This document shows, piece by piece, positions 44,329-54,499 of a stretch of DNA of 64,000 bases. Every line of letters starts with the position of its first letter. Within the stretch, counting starts at the first letter, position 1. Below the pieces are notes generated by a model, which was not told where the DNA came from, searched no databases, and saw only the letters and a list, made by a program, of their open reading frames with translations. Origin of the DNA: Isoetes taiwanensis (Eukaryota; Streptophyta; Lycopodiopsida; Isoetales; Isoetaceae); NCBI GenBank assembly GCA_021234155.1, contig JAJEKV010000156.1, positions 1,086,230 through 1,150,229 on the forward strand. Reading direction: 5' to 3'. The position numbers and the translations under genes are program-made.

Positions 44329-45669
44329 ATGGCAGCCACCGACCTACTTGCATGGTACCAGGATGGAGAGCATTGGGATCCGCAAGTGTCCTTCGACCCG
44401 TTACGGCCCTTGCTATGTCAGCGCCTTGATCTCATCACTAATATGCAGCACCACCCAGATTATGCCGGATTCTTAGAGTTTTACACAGAGGAGATGCTTC
44501 CTTTGTGTATTCCTCTTGGGGATCCTCCCCAGTTGTATCTAGAACGGGAGGTGGTCCGGGATATGCTAGGGGGTGACACCCACGCGTATGATGTGTTGAA
44601 AGGAAAACTTAGGTGGGGCAAGCACCTGCCCGTTGTGCAGCATCAGGGGCAACAATATCTTGAAGTTGCCTTCGCCCTAGCCATCCTCATGGATCAATAC
44701 GTTGAGGATGAGACCTTGCCGGCAGAGAAAGGCAAACTTCCTGAATCTTCCGAGGAGGGAGAAGATGAGCATATAGGCATGGGTGACTTCGCCCGTTGGA
44801 AGCAGTTGGCAGAGGAGATGCCACCACGTCGGGAACAAGCTGCACGCTTGTCAGGGCTAGACGCTCTTCCAGTTGTGTATCACCAAGGGCAAGAATATCT
44901 TCTCTTGGATGATATCATCTGGACCTATCACATGGTGGCTGGGTTTAAGTGCCGGCGCAAGGACCATGTACTTTATGAACTAGCGGAGTATTGTATGGAT
45001 GACTTCATCGACTTCGCTCCTATTGAGCTTCCTCAGGAGGTGCAGTAGCTACTCCAATTCCACTAGGAGACCTTAGAGCCAGTTGAGACTTTGCTACGGC
45101 TTCGGGAACTGGTGATGCAGGATCCGCCCTCTCAACCTTCACCGGATGCCTTTACAGCTATGGGACCTCATGTCCCAAATATTAATATGGTCGAGGTTCC
45201 CTCCGGATCGGATGAGGAGGGAGAGGATCTATACCATAATCCTGCTCATTTGAAGGAAGAGCAGCAGGAACTCAAGGAAAAAGAAGTCCCTATGGACTTA
45301 GACAAGGAGGTGGCCACGTCAGAGACCCCGCAAGGGAAGGTATTGGGAAACCACCTTACTCGCTTCTTCTTATCAGCTTTTCGACAGGGGCAAGTTCTTT
45401 TTATAGCCCGAGATTTAGGGCCGGAGGCCGAAGCTTCATGGTGGACCCTCCGTGCTCTTTCCACATTGGCCGGGCACAAGAAGCTTCCCTATCGTACGTT
45501 TACTTATGTACTCGTACGACGGGATCTTGCCCTGACGGCCTTGGGACAAGACATTGCACCCTGGATGAGTATGAAGCTCCTGACGGCGGCCCCATTGGCT
45601 GTTGCCTATCCGCCAAAGGTTGCCTCCATTGCGGCTGCCACAGTAGACCCAGGGGTGACTCTGCTATGA
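44329..45669 (+). pseudogene. Retrotransposon ORF B (unknown function)
   Basis: One frame of about 446 codons interrupted by TAG at 45046-45048 and TAG at 45064-45066. The frame could run on past the TGA at 45667-45669 to 45729 through a proline run. No known domain. The module LPVVQHQGQQYLEVAFA (about residues 101-117) is repeated later as LPVVYHQGQEYLLLDDI (about residues 184-200), suggesting an internal duplication. Acidic stretches follow each part. The N-terminal 150 residues resemble the left element's ORF at 700-1248, and both follow an H3 ORF. All stops fit CAG-to-TAG or CGA-to-TGA decay. It may be a structural or chromatin partner, but there is no direct evidence. Confidence 0.6.
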
Positions 45670-45924
45670 CACCGACCGCCGCCACCACCTCCTCGGCCTA
45701 TGGATGAAGAGGGGGGACCTAGCTCTTAGATAATTGTATTACGCATTTTGTATTGCGCACAGTTGTAGAATTTTGGTTTGGCATTTTCTTTAGCCATTCT
45801 ATAGTTATGAGATACCATCTTCTTATCAATTGTGACTATTGTATCACTGAATACAATTAAAATTGTTCTCTCCCATGATGCGTTCTTCTATCTATTGGAG
45901 TTTAGGGTATAACAAAATTGTTCA

Positions 45925-46413
45925 ATGTTCTATATTCATTTCTATCGTCTTGCAGAAGAGACACTCGAAGAATATGAAGAGAGAATTACCAACCTGATAA
46001 GGAGGGATGATCCAGGGCCGCCCGACCAGGATTATGGTCAAAGGTATGGGGAGTACCCGGAATGGGACGAAGGTTACGAGATAGAACCCGCACCACCAGG
46101 GGAACCCTATGATCCAGCCAAGGGGATGGAGATAGTTAACATTCTCAGGGAACGGGCCTTCGAGGACCTGAAGCAAACTCTTCGCCGCACATGGGACTAT
46201 TGGGACATGTCAAGGCACGAAGCTTTCGAGGATGCCAACGATCACTTGTGGCAGATCTTCTATGCATTAAGGAGGCTCTTTAATCTCCTTATTATTAGCC
46301 CAACGCTAGATTACCAACCTGTTATCGTCCAGGCCTGGGCACGTTACAAGCTCGTTAGGGCTGTACGTGAAAGTGTTCGCTACTCAATTTTGTACCCATT
46401 TGCGAACCCCTAG
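45925..46413 (+). CDS. Retrotransposon ORF C (unknown function, ~162 aa)
   Basis: Open for 162 codons, ending YPFANP then TAG. The first residues may be non-coding: TCTATCGTCTTGCAG at 45942-45956 looks like a splice acceptor, so the true exon may start at 45957 (EETLEEYEERITNLI). It is rich in Glu, Asp, Pro and Arg, with a helical C-terminal half (WDYWDMSRHEAFEDAND). No domain recognised. It lies between ORF B and gag. It could be an extra exon of a larger pre-gag protein. Confidence 0.45.
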   Translation: MFYIHFYRLAEETLEEYEERITNLIRRDDPGPPDQDYGQRYGEYPEWDEGYEIEPAPPGEPYDPAKGMEIVNILRERAFEDLKQTLRRTWDYWDMSRHEAFEDANDHLWQIFYALRRLFNLLIISPTLDYQPVIVQAWARYKLVRAVRESVRYSILYPFANP

Positions 46414-46689
46414 GCCGGTTCCCTCAGTTGTGTCCTTTTGATGTTATATGTGAGTTGAACTTTAAATGACCAATGTATAATACCTGTCCTTGTATTATGT
46501 CTTTGTATTAACTTCCGTCGCTACCAATGTATTGAACCTTAATGTAATGACTGTTTTCACCTGTAACAAGGATCTGTGCCATTGTACTTTTTCCTTGTAT
46601 TCTCTCTCTACCCTATCCGAAATGATATTTTTGGTGAGACTTTATGTTACTATAATTCTGCTTATACTTTTATTTATGCTCGATATAGA

Positions 46690-48004
46690 CGGTGCACGCA
46701 ACGCCGCCTGGCAGACGCCCTCAAATGCCAGTAGGCTAACACCTGAACAGGAACTGATGTTAATGAAAAGACAATTAGTCGAGTTACAGGCTTATGTGTT
46801 GCATGCCAACCCACCACAGCATATACAGGAAGACGGCCCGGAGTTACCTCCGCTACCGCCAAGTCCACCTACACAGCAGCCATCTCCACCTGAAACCAGC
46901 CCTGTATCTGCACAGAGGGGACCCCGTTCTAAACGTCGTCGGAGTTCCTCTAGGGATAGCACCACCTTCTCACAATCAGCCACTTCTGTGTCTTCTGAGT
47001 CGTCGGTATCAGCTGGGGACCATGCAAAGCGCAGGGATAAGGAGTATCGCAAGACAGTTGATACAGCCATAACTAGTATATGGAAGAATAGGAAACTGGC
47101 CCAGTTTGATGGGAAATCTAGAGGCGGACTGAATGCAGAGTCCTGGTTGGACAAAATGAAGGAGTTTGGGAAGTCCTATGGCATGACAGAAAAGGATACA
47201 GGAAAGGTTGCCACCACAAACCTTACAGGAGCTGCCCGTATTTGGTGGAAGGGCTATGCTAGAGCCAAGCATCTGGATAGAAGCAGGTGCAAGTTTAAGA
47301 AGTTTGCCAAAGCCTTTAAGTCGCATTATGTGCCTCGTGCGCACAAATGCCAACAAATTCAGACCTTCTACAGGTTAGAGCAGAAGGGTATGTCGGTTCA
47401 GGCTTACACTGATGAATTTATGCACCTGAGGCTGTATGTACCAGGTATGAATGAAAAGAGGGCGGTGGAGGGCTACATTGAAGGGTTAGCCCCATCAATT
47501 AAACGAATGGTTAAGGCCATAGACCCGAAATCAGTTGCGGAGGCTGAGGCTAAGGCATTGAGCCTCGAGGAGGACACACCAAAGAATCTGTATCCGCGTC
47601 CTGCTCCTTACTCGCAGCCACGGCCGTCCACACCTTACAAACCCCGCTCGCCAAGTCCGGGGCCCTCTCAGCAGAACTCTTATGGCCGCCAGGAAAAGAA
47701 AGTCACCTTCAGCACGCCCGATAAACCGAACAATGGCGGTAAGGAAGTTCGGAACCTCTTACAGTCCATTCCCAAAGAGGCTTGAGAACAGCTCCGCCGA
47801 GATAAGGCATGCTACAGGTGTATGCGGCCCGGGCACTTTATGCAGAATTGTCCTTATGTCACGCAGACTGCCCAGCTGGCCATGGCCGACCTCGATTGGG
47901 ACGATCTTGAGTCAACACTACCTGTCGAGGAGGAGGCTCCCGAGTACATTCACGGTGCGTCTCATATCTTTGCAGCTATAGAAACCGGCAATGGTGAAAG
48001 TTAG
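46690..48004 (+). pseudogene. gag: Gag with CCHC zinc knuckle
   Basis: Gag forms the particle and packages element RNA. The upstream part of the open frame (46490-46690) looks untranslated or intronic, and CTCGATATAG at 46680 is an acceptor candidate, so the start is uncertain; an alternative is the ATG at 46547. The N-terminal half is Pro/Ser-rich. The Retrotrans_gag core runs from about 47100: AARIWWKGYAR, FKSHYVPRAHKCQQIQTFY and GMSVQAYTDEFMHL. After a TGA at 47783 the same frame continues with the zinc knuckle CYRCMRPGHFMQNC. It then meets a TAG at 48002-48004 before the protease. Gag and pol were evidently one frame. Confidence 0.85.
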
Positions 48005-51000
48005 CCTGCTGTCATTTCCACCATAGGTCAAGTAGACAGTAAGCCTTTTGTAATTCTTATGGATACGGGAAGTACACATAATTTTGCTTCTCCTAGAATG
48101 GCCCAGGTCTTACAGCTTGAAACCTTGAGGTCCCGACTGAGGCCAGTCACATTAGCCAGTGGTAAGATCAGACATACTCATGGCCGTCGCATCAATCTCA
48201 AGATGCAGTTGCCAGGAGCACCAGTTGCTTTGGGTGCCGAGTTAATGGATATTGGCAAATACGACCTCATTGTTGGTGGGTGGTTTTTTAATTCACATAC
48301 TCAAAAAAGCATGTGGGCGACACATGTGCTGCACAGGTGCTGACTGCCCTTCATTGCCCTTCAAACTGCCCTTCATTGCCCTTCCATAGCCCTTCATTGC
48401 CCTTCAAAAAATCATGAGTGTTTTCTATTATATAAAGGATATAATTAGCATATTAGTGATGCAAATGATGATGACATAAATTATTTGGTGAAGGTGCTTG
48501 TATGTGCTGTGATGGTCAAAAAAACTGGGTAGGTCAATAAAAAAGTTACCCTGGTATGGAATTCTTGGCATCTGCAAAGGCCAACATAGACTGCGAGAAA
48601 CGGGAAGTTACCTTCAACGCAGCTAATGGAGCCCGCGTGACTATAAAAGGTGAACCATTCAACCCTATTATGCAGTCTATGTCCATCAGGCAGTTAGATA
48701 AAGCTATACGCAAGGAAAAGCTCCTATGCGTCATTAGACTTGCCTCCATTGAGTCAGATGCTAAACAGAAGCAAGTAATCGATACCTTGCTAGAGGGGAT
48801 TGCTGATCTTCTCCGAGAATTTGGTGATCTTTTTCCAGATGAGATCCAGAAGCTTCCTCCTTTTAGAGGGGTAGAATGTGAGATAGCTTTAGAGCCAGGT
48901 ACTAAGCCTACCAGCAAGGCCCCGTACCATATGAGTCCTCCAGAGTTGGCAGAGCTTAAGAAGCAACTTCAGGAGTTACTAAACCTAGGTTTCATTCGAC
49001 CTAGTGTTTCGCCTTTTGACGCTCCTATTCTTTTTGTTAAGAAAAAGGATGGCTGTGTATTGATTATCGGCAACTCAACAAGTATACCATCAAAAATCGC
49101 TACGCTCTGCCTAGAGCAGATGATCTAATGGACCAGTTGCAAGGGGCTAAGTATTTCTCAAAGATTGATCTACGCTTTGGATACCATCAGATAAGGATTA
49201 AAGAGGGGGACATCCATTGCTTTTCGCACTAGATATGGGCATTACGAGTTTACCGTTATGCCTTTTGGATTAACTAATGCCCCAGCAACTTTCATGCGAT
49301 TGATGAATGATGTCTTCCGACAATACTTGGATGATTTTGTTGTTATTTTCTTCGACGACATTCTCATCTATAGTAAGACCCTAGAGCATCATGAGAAACA
49401 TCTTAGATTGGCCCTACAAAAGCTAAGACGTCATCAGCTCTTTGCCAAGTTCTCTAAGTGCAAGTTTGCCACTCCGAAGGTCGATTATTTGGGCCATGTC
49501 ATTTCGGCAGAAGGAATTGCTACACATCCGGCAAAGATAGAGGCCGTAAGGGAATGGCCTATTCCAGGAAATGTTTCCGAGGTCCGAAGTTTCTTGGGAT
49601 TAGCAGGATATTATCGGAAATTTGTAAAGGATTTTGCAAAGATTGCAGCACCTCTTACAAATCTTACAAAGCATGAGAAAGTGAAGGATTGGATGGAACA
49701 CTGGAAGGCAAAGGTTCAGAGGAGTTTCCAGCAGCTTAAAGATGCCTTAACGTCAGCACCAGTTCTCACATTACCCGATCCTGAAAAGGATAAACTAGTG
49801 GCAACGGATGCCAGTAAGATTGCCATCGGAGGAGTCCTAATGCAGGAGGGGAGGGTTATTGCTTATGATTCAAAGAAAATGAACGAGATGGAGCAGCGAT
49901 ACCCTACCCATGATCAGGAATTGTTAGCCGTTGTCCATGCCCTGCGGATGTGGAGACACTACCTTCTTGGTAGAAGATTCCAGTTGGATACGGATCATCA
50001 AAGTCTCCGTTATTTATCCACCCAGCCAAATCTCAATCTCCGTCAGAGAATATGGATGGAATTTCTGGAGGAGTATGATTTTGAGATTATGTATAAACCT
50101 GGAAAACACAATGTGGTTGCGGATGCGTTGTCACGCCATCCCTTGGTAACCCGAACCCATTGTAATGCAATTTCTACACTCACCAGTGAGTTTGGGAAGC
50201 AGATAGAACAGACCTTGGCCACAGTTCGGGATTCCTGCGGATGTTTGGGATAGTTTGGCTAAGGAAGCTCACATTTTATAAGGAGCGTGAAGCTTTCCGG
50301 CAGATAAGAAAGAAGGCAACTTGTTATATTACAAGGATAAGTTGTGTGTACCTGAGACTTCAGGAGTACGTAAGCTCATTCTCCATGACACATACAACAG
50401 CCATATAGCTGGACATGCAGGTTTTATGAAGACCTACTTTAGGATTCGCTCCAGCTATTTCTGGCCTTCTATGAAAAAGGACATTGCCAGGTACATTAAG
50501 CGTTGTCGTGTGTCGAAACTAAAGCGAAGCCGAAAGCAGTTAAGATTCCAAAGAAGGCAACCTCGGATGTGCCCAACGCTAAGTGGGAAGTGATAACCAT
50601 GGATTTCATTGTGGGCCTTCCACGTACTCTCCGTGGACATGATGCGTTAATGGTAGTGGTCGACAAATTGTCAAAAATGGCTCATTTCTTGCCATGTCGT
50701 ACCACGGATACAGCCTTCGATACTGCTCTGCTATTTGCCAAGGAGATCTTCAGATTACACGGAATGCCACGAGTTATTATATCCGACAGAGATCCCAAAT
50801 TCGTAAGTGCATTCTGGAAAGATTTCTTTGTCACCATCCAGACCAAGCTTGCTATGAGTACGGCATATCATCCTCAAACAGATGGTCAGACAGAGCGTAC
50901 CAATCGCATTATAGAGGATATGCTAAGGAGTTATGTGTGGAGTAAGCAATCACAATGGGCCGACTATATTTATGTGGTCGAGTTTGCCTATAACAGCATG

Positions 51001-51729
51001 AAACAGGAGTCTTCCAGAATGTCTCCCTTTATGATAAATTATGATTATCAATGTCTTACTCCAGACACATGGCATAACCCCGTTTCTAAAGTGGAGGTTT
51101 CTCAACAACTCCTCTTGGAGATGCAAGCTCTGGTCGAAGAAGTTCATGGTTACTTGTTAGCTGCACGCAGTCATCAGAAGAGTCTAGCCGATAAGCACAG
51201 AACCCCACGCGTTTTTCAGGTGGGCGAATCAGTTTGGCTTAAGATTAAGGTAAAACAAGCCAAGCTTAAGATTGGCAACTGCAAGAAGTTGGCACCCAGA
51301 TGGGCTGGACCGTTCAAAATTATTGAGCGTGTTGGAGAGCAGGCATATCGCTTGGATTTGCCGCCCCGCTTGAACATCCACAAGGTTTTTCACATGAGTC
51401 TTCTGAAACAATACACCCCTGATCCAGAGGAGGTTTTGGATACCCCAACCCTCCTAGAAATGACAGAGGAGCAGCTGGAGATAGTGCCTGAAGCTCTTCT
51501 AGATCGGGCTTATAAACAAACCAGAAGGACTCAAATGTTGCAATACTTGGTTAAGTGGAAGCACTTACCAGTTGAGGATGCTACCTGGGTGATGAAGATA
51601 GACCTTGAGAAGCACTATCCGGACTTCATGCGGGAATCTCAAGGCCGCACCATCAACGATGCTATCAACCCCGCAGCCGGCGATAAGCTTGGAAGCTGGA
51701 TTGCCAAGAGTAGCGCTTTAGACGGGTAG
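48005..51729 (+). pseudogene. pol: Pol: protease, reverse transcriptase, RNase H, integrase, chromodomain
   Basis: The protease carries MDTGSTHNFAS at 48059, cut after DLIVG by a 274-bp element (48278-48551) and resuming at 48556. The reverse transcriptase has [19 protein letters not shown], then a frameshift near 49050. [19 protein letters not shown] and YFSKIDLR follow in another frame, and a second shift near 49213 restores the first. The catalytic block is [18 protein letters not shown] at about 49325-49378. RNase H shows [12 protein letters not shown] and [10 protein letters not shown]. The integrase HHCC finger (HIAGHAGFMKTYFRIRSSYF, C..C at about 50502-50513) is split by a shift. The DDE core has MDFIVGLPR, SDRDPKF and QTERTNR. 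Residues from about 51478 (EALLDRAYKQ, QYLVKWKHLP, DATWV) are a chromodomain. Coding capacity is lost. Confidence 0.92.
48278..48551 (+). mobile_element. 274-bp non-autonomous inverted-repeat element, copy 2
   Basis: Flanked by a 4-bp duplication TGGT (48274-48277, 48552-48555). It begins GGGTGGTTTTTTAATTCAC and ends GTCAATAAAAAAGTTACCC. It is the reverse-orientation twin of 19293-19565. Removing the insertion and one TGGT brings the flanking protease and reverse-transcriptase frames back into phase, which confirms the boundaries. Confidence 0.9.
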
Positions 51730-52291
51730 ATGCATCGTACATAATAATAGTTACCGATGATGAGATCACCTTTGTGTTCTCTAGGACATGGTGTACTGTC
51801 AATGTTGACCTGACCACGACTTGCTTGGAGAGCATATAGTTAATAGGCTGCGGTCATCTCGGCTACAAGGGGAACTTGACCATTCCCTATGCTGCAAAGA
51901 ATTGCAAACCATAGACATGATAGGATTTTCTTTTCGGTATTATAGGGGGTGGTCCCTTCAACCACAATCTAATTATATATACTGATATACTGACATGTGC
52001 AGGCCAGTGAGCAGTACGTGACCTGCCCATGTTAGAGGGTTGCTGATGGCCCGACTTCTTCAGTTTTATTTTGTTTACATGTCTTGTTATGTTGTTACTC
52101 TGATGTTGATATTGGACTTCGATCCTTGAACTGTTGCTTATGAGGATCATGTGAAATGCACCTCGGTGCTTAAACTGTTCTAAACTTTAAAGTTTTAATA
52201 TATTACCTTCGGAAATAAGGAATTACCTTCCTTCATAATGTCATGTCCTATAGTTGTATCTAACCCTAATGCTGAGGACAGCATTAATTCT
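51730..52291 (+). other. 3' untranslated part of the LTR element
   Basis: Non-coding spacer between the pol stop and the polypurine tract. No repeat or ORF recognised. Confidence 0.6.
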
Positions 52292-52304
52292 AAGGAGGGG
52301 AGAA
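52292..52304 (+). other. Polypurine tract
   Basis: AAGGAGGGGAGAA directly before the 3' LTR; it would prime plus-strand DNA synthesis. Confidence 0.9.
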
Positions 52305-53914
52305 TGTGACGTTCTAAGTATTTATACGGTATACGTATAAATACATTGACACGTCACCTAGTATAGATACGCCACCGTGGGGTATGGTAACCTAGGGGGT
52401 TGACCTAAAAGGGATTAAATTAGCTATGCTAATTTAATCATTAAGGATAATAAATGATTAAGGAAATTAATATTTAAGAAGGATGATTAAGCCAATTATG
52501 GTTTGGGAAGGCGCCACCTGGCCAAACTCGATTGGCCAGCATGGTGATTACTAATTGGATCCATTAAGGTGGATCACCACCCCCATATCAACTATAATCG
52601 AACCAGTTGAGCGCCCAAGGAGCAGTTGAGCGCCCAAGGACTGTTGCTGACTTCACCAAATCACTGAACAACCACTAGCTGTCGCTGCCACCCTAGTTAC
52701 AGCAATATGGAAGCACCCCACGATAATGGTTCCAGCCGAAACACGGGTTAGTAGTAGTTTAGCTTGTGAATTGTAGGATAGTGCTTCAGTACTCTTTTCT
52801 GATTGCCTTTGTTGAGATTAACCCTTCTCTGGTAAGTAGGATTACATTTCAATTATGAATGGTGCTCTGTTAAGAAATGCTTGATGTATCTATGAAGTAT
52901 TTCGGTAGCTTCCATTAAACAGGGGTTTAAAGGGAGGGGGGGAGACCTTTGAGCTCATGTATGATAGTATGTTCCTAGATAGGGCCCTGTAATATTCCCA
53001 CTAGTTGCGGCCTGTGTGCAAGAGACCACCGGGTCGTAGACGCTATGGTCTGGCTTAGCACCAGAGAAGGGACGCAGTGGTGAAGTGGGGGTGGGGTCTT
53101 GCACCTAACATAAAGGCTCCCCGAGACTCCTACAGTGGGCTAGACACGAGCCGGTCCGCGTAGAGGGCCGGGTATGGGTCTGACACTCCCTGGGTGTAGA
53201 GGTGTGATCCGTATGGAGCATCTTGCACTTTGAGTAGATTTAGGGTGAGTAAGTTGGTACGGATGCGGGGGTCGCTGATGCGGCACGTATTCTCCAGCTC
53301 ACCCATGGAACCACTGTGATCCTGGAAGGGGACGCTTCCCTGACCTGCCTCATCGGACCGGGCGTCATGAACCCTGGAGTAGGCTCAAAGGGTGATACCT
53401 TGAGTCTGCATCTCCGGAAGGCTATAGCCGAAGCCATAGCGTGGATCGACCCATCTGCAAAAGTGTGCACGAGGGGGCGGATGGAGTGGACAACCCTAGC
53501 CGATGTTCTATGCCAGCCAACGCCAGTTATACCTCCTCGTCTGGCGATCTCTTGAGGGCGAGCCGTCAGTCCATCCTCACCGGAGTCTGAACCGGGGTAG
53601 AACCTGGGGTTTGGGGTGTTTTCTTAGGTTTAGATGCATATTCTTTGCCGTTGGTATTTGGATGGATGTGCCACCCTTCGTGGTGGTTATTTATATATGA
53701 CTTATGCTGTGTGCTAACCTTGGATTCATGCTTCCGCGACGTAGGAGCCCATCGAAGGCGTGGGCCGAATGACACCTCCGTGTCCTTCACTCATCTCTAC
53801 GTAGATGGCCCGGGTCAGACGGAGGGCCCTGCTCATGGCAAGATGGTTGCCATGGGAGGGGAAAGTCCCCGTATGTATACGGCTGGGGGCCGTATATATT
53901 CAGGGAGCGTTACA
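52305..53914 (+). repeat. 3' LTR
   Basis: 1610 bp, TGTGACGTTCT to GGAGCGTTACA. Compared with the 5' LTR it has an extra stretch near 52424-52440 (AGCTATGCTAATTTAATC) and several single-base and short indels. Confidence 0.95.
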
Positions 53915-54120
53915 GATGGCTTGTCTCTTTTTCTTGATTTCACAATCATCCTCCAAAATGGCAGCTTGAACATCCATGTCTTGACCGTATCATACATGGC
54001 CAATGTTTTATTGCCATAAATGGTGGCACTGGTATATATGAATTTGCTATTGGTGTTGCCAATATCACCACCTTTTCTGCTGTCGGCCCAACTTCATCTT
54101 GGTTTATCAAGCTCGTCTGA
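53915..54120 (+). pseudogene. Dirigent-like gene, 3' part
   Basis: Continues the interrupted gene. After the duplicated GATGG it reads LSLFLDFTIILQNGSLNIHV, fitting the family's F..G.YNGSTL..LG position. A one-base frameshift near 53985 then switches to the frame giving INGGTGIYEFAIGVAN (family: VGGTG.F..ARG.A) and ends WFIKLV then TGA at 54120. Two frameshifts plus the retrotransposon make the gene dead. Confidence 0.75.
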
Positions 54121-54499
54121 TTCAATTGCTTTAATATGCATCACATTTCAAGTGAATAATTCTTTGTCCTTGCTATTTTCACAATGAATACAATAGAGGT
54201 TTTTTACTTCTATTGGTGTTATGGGAGATGATGTTTTTTTGGTTTGGAAAAAAAAATCGAAAAACATTGGCAAGTTCATGAATAACATGTAAATCATTAA
54301 ATATAGCACAAATCCCATAATACACCAAAACTTAAAGTTTCAATTTTATTTTTCCCAATACAAAGAACAACTGGCAACAACCCAGTTCCACTTGCTTGTG
54401 ATGGCTCTTGTATTTTGGAATCATTAGCAGCATCTCTATTTCTTGAGAGAAGCCAGGTAAATTTTCTACCTTCGCAACTCATTTCCAGGAACTTCCACT
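54121..54499. other. Unassigned flank
   Basis: No gene recognised. It contains the uncertain 5' boundary of the following LINE copy. Confidence 0.35.

Larger units (their letters stand above)
40508..53914 (+). mobile_element. Complete chromodomain Ty3/gypsy LTR retrotransposon encoding histone H3
   Basis: Flanked by a 5-bp target duplication GATGG (40503-40507 and 53915-53919). LTRs of 1595 and 1610 bp share TGTGACG...CGT(C/T)ACA ends. The PBS at 42104-42115 fits tRNA-Met-i, and a polypurine tract lies at 52292-52304. Internal order is leader repeats, ORF A with an H3 domain, ORF B and ORF C. Then come gag, protease, reverse transcriptase, RNase H, integrase and a chromodomain. The three ORFs before gag are not part of a standard Ty3/gypsy element. 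Gag-pol was one continuous frame, now broken by premature stops (TGA 47783, TAG 48002), four frameshifts in two compensating pairs, and a 274-bp insertion. The LTRs differ by scattered substitutions and several indels, so the insertion is not very recent. Confidence 0.95.
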
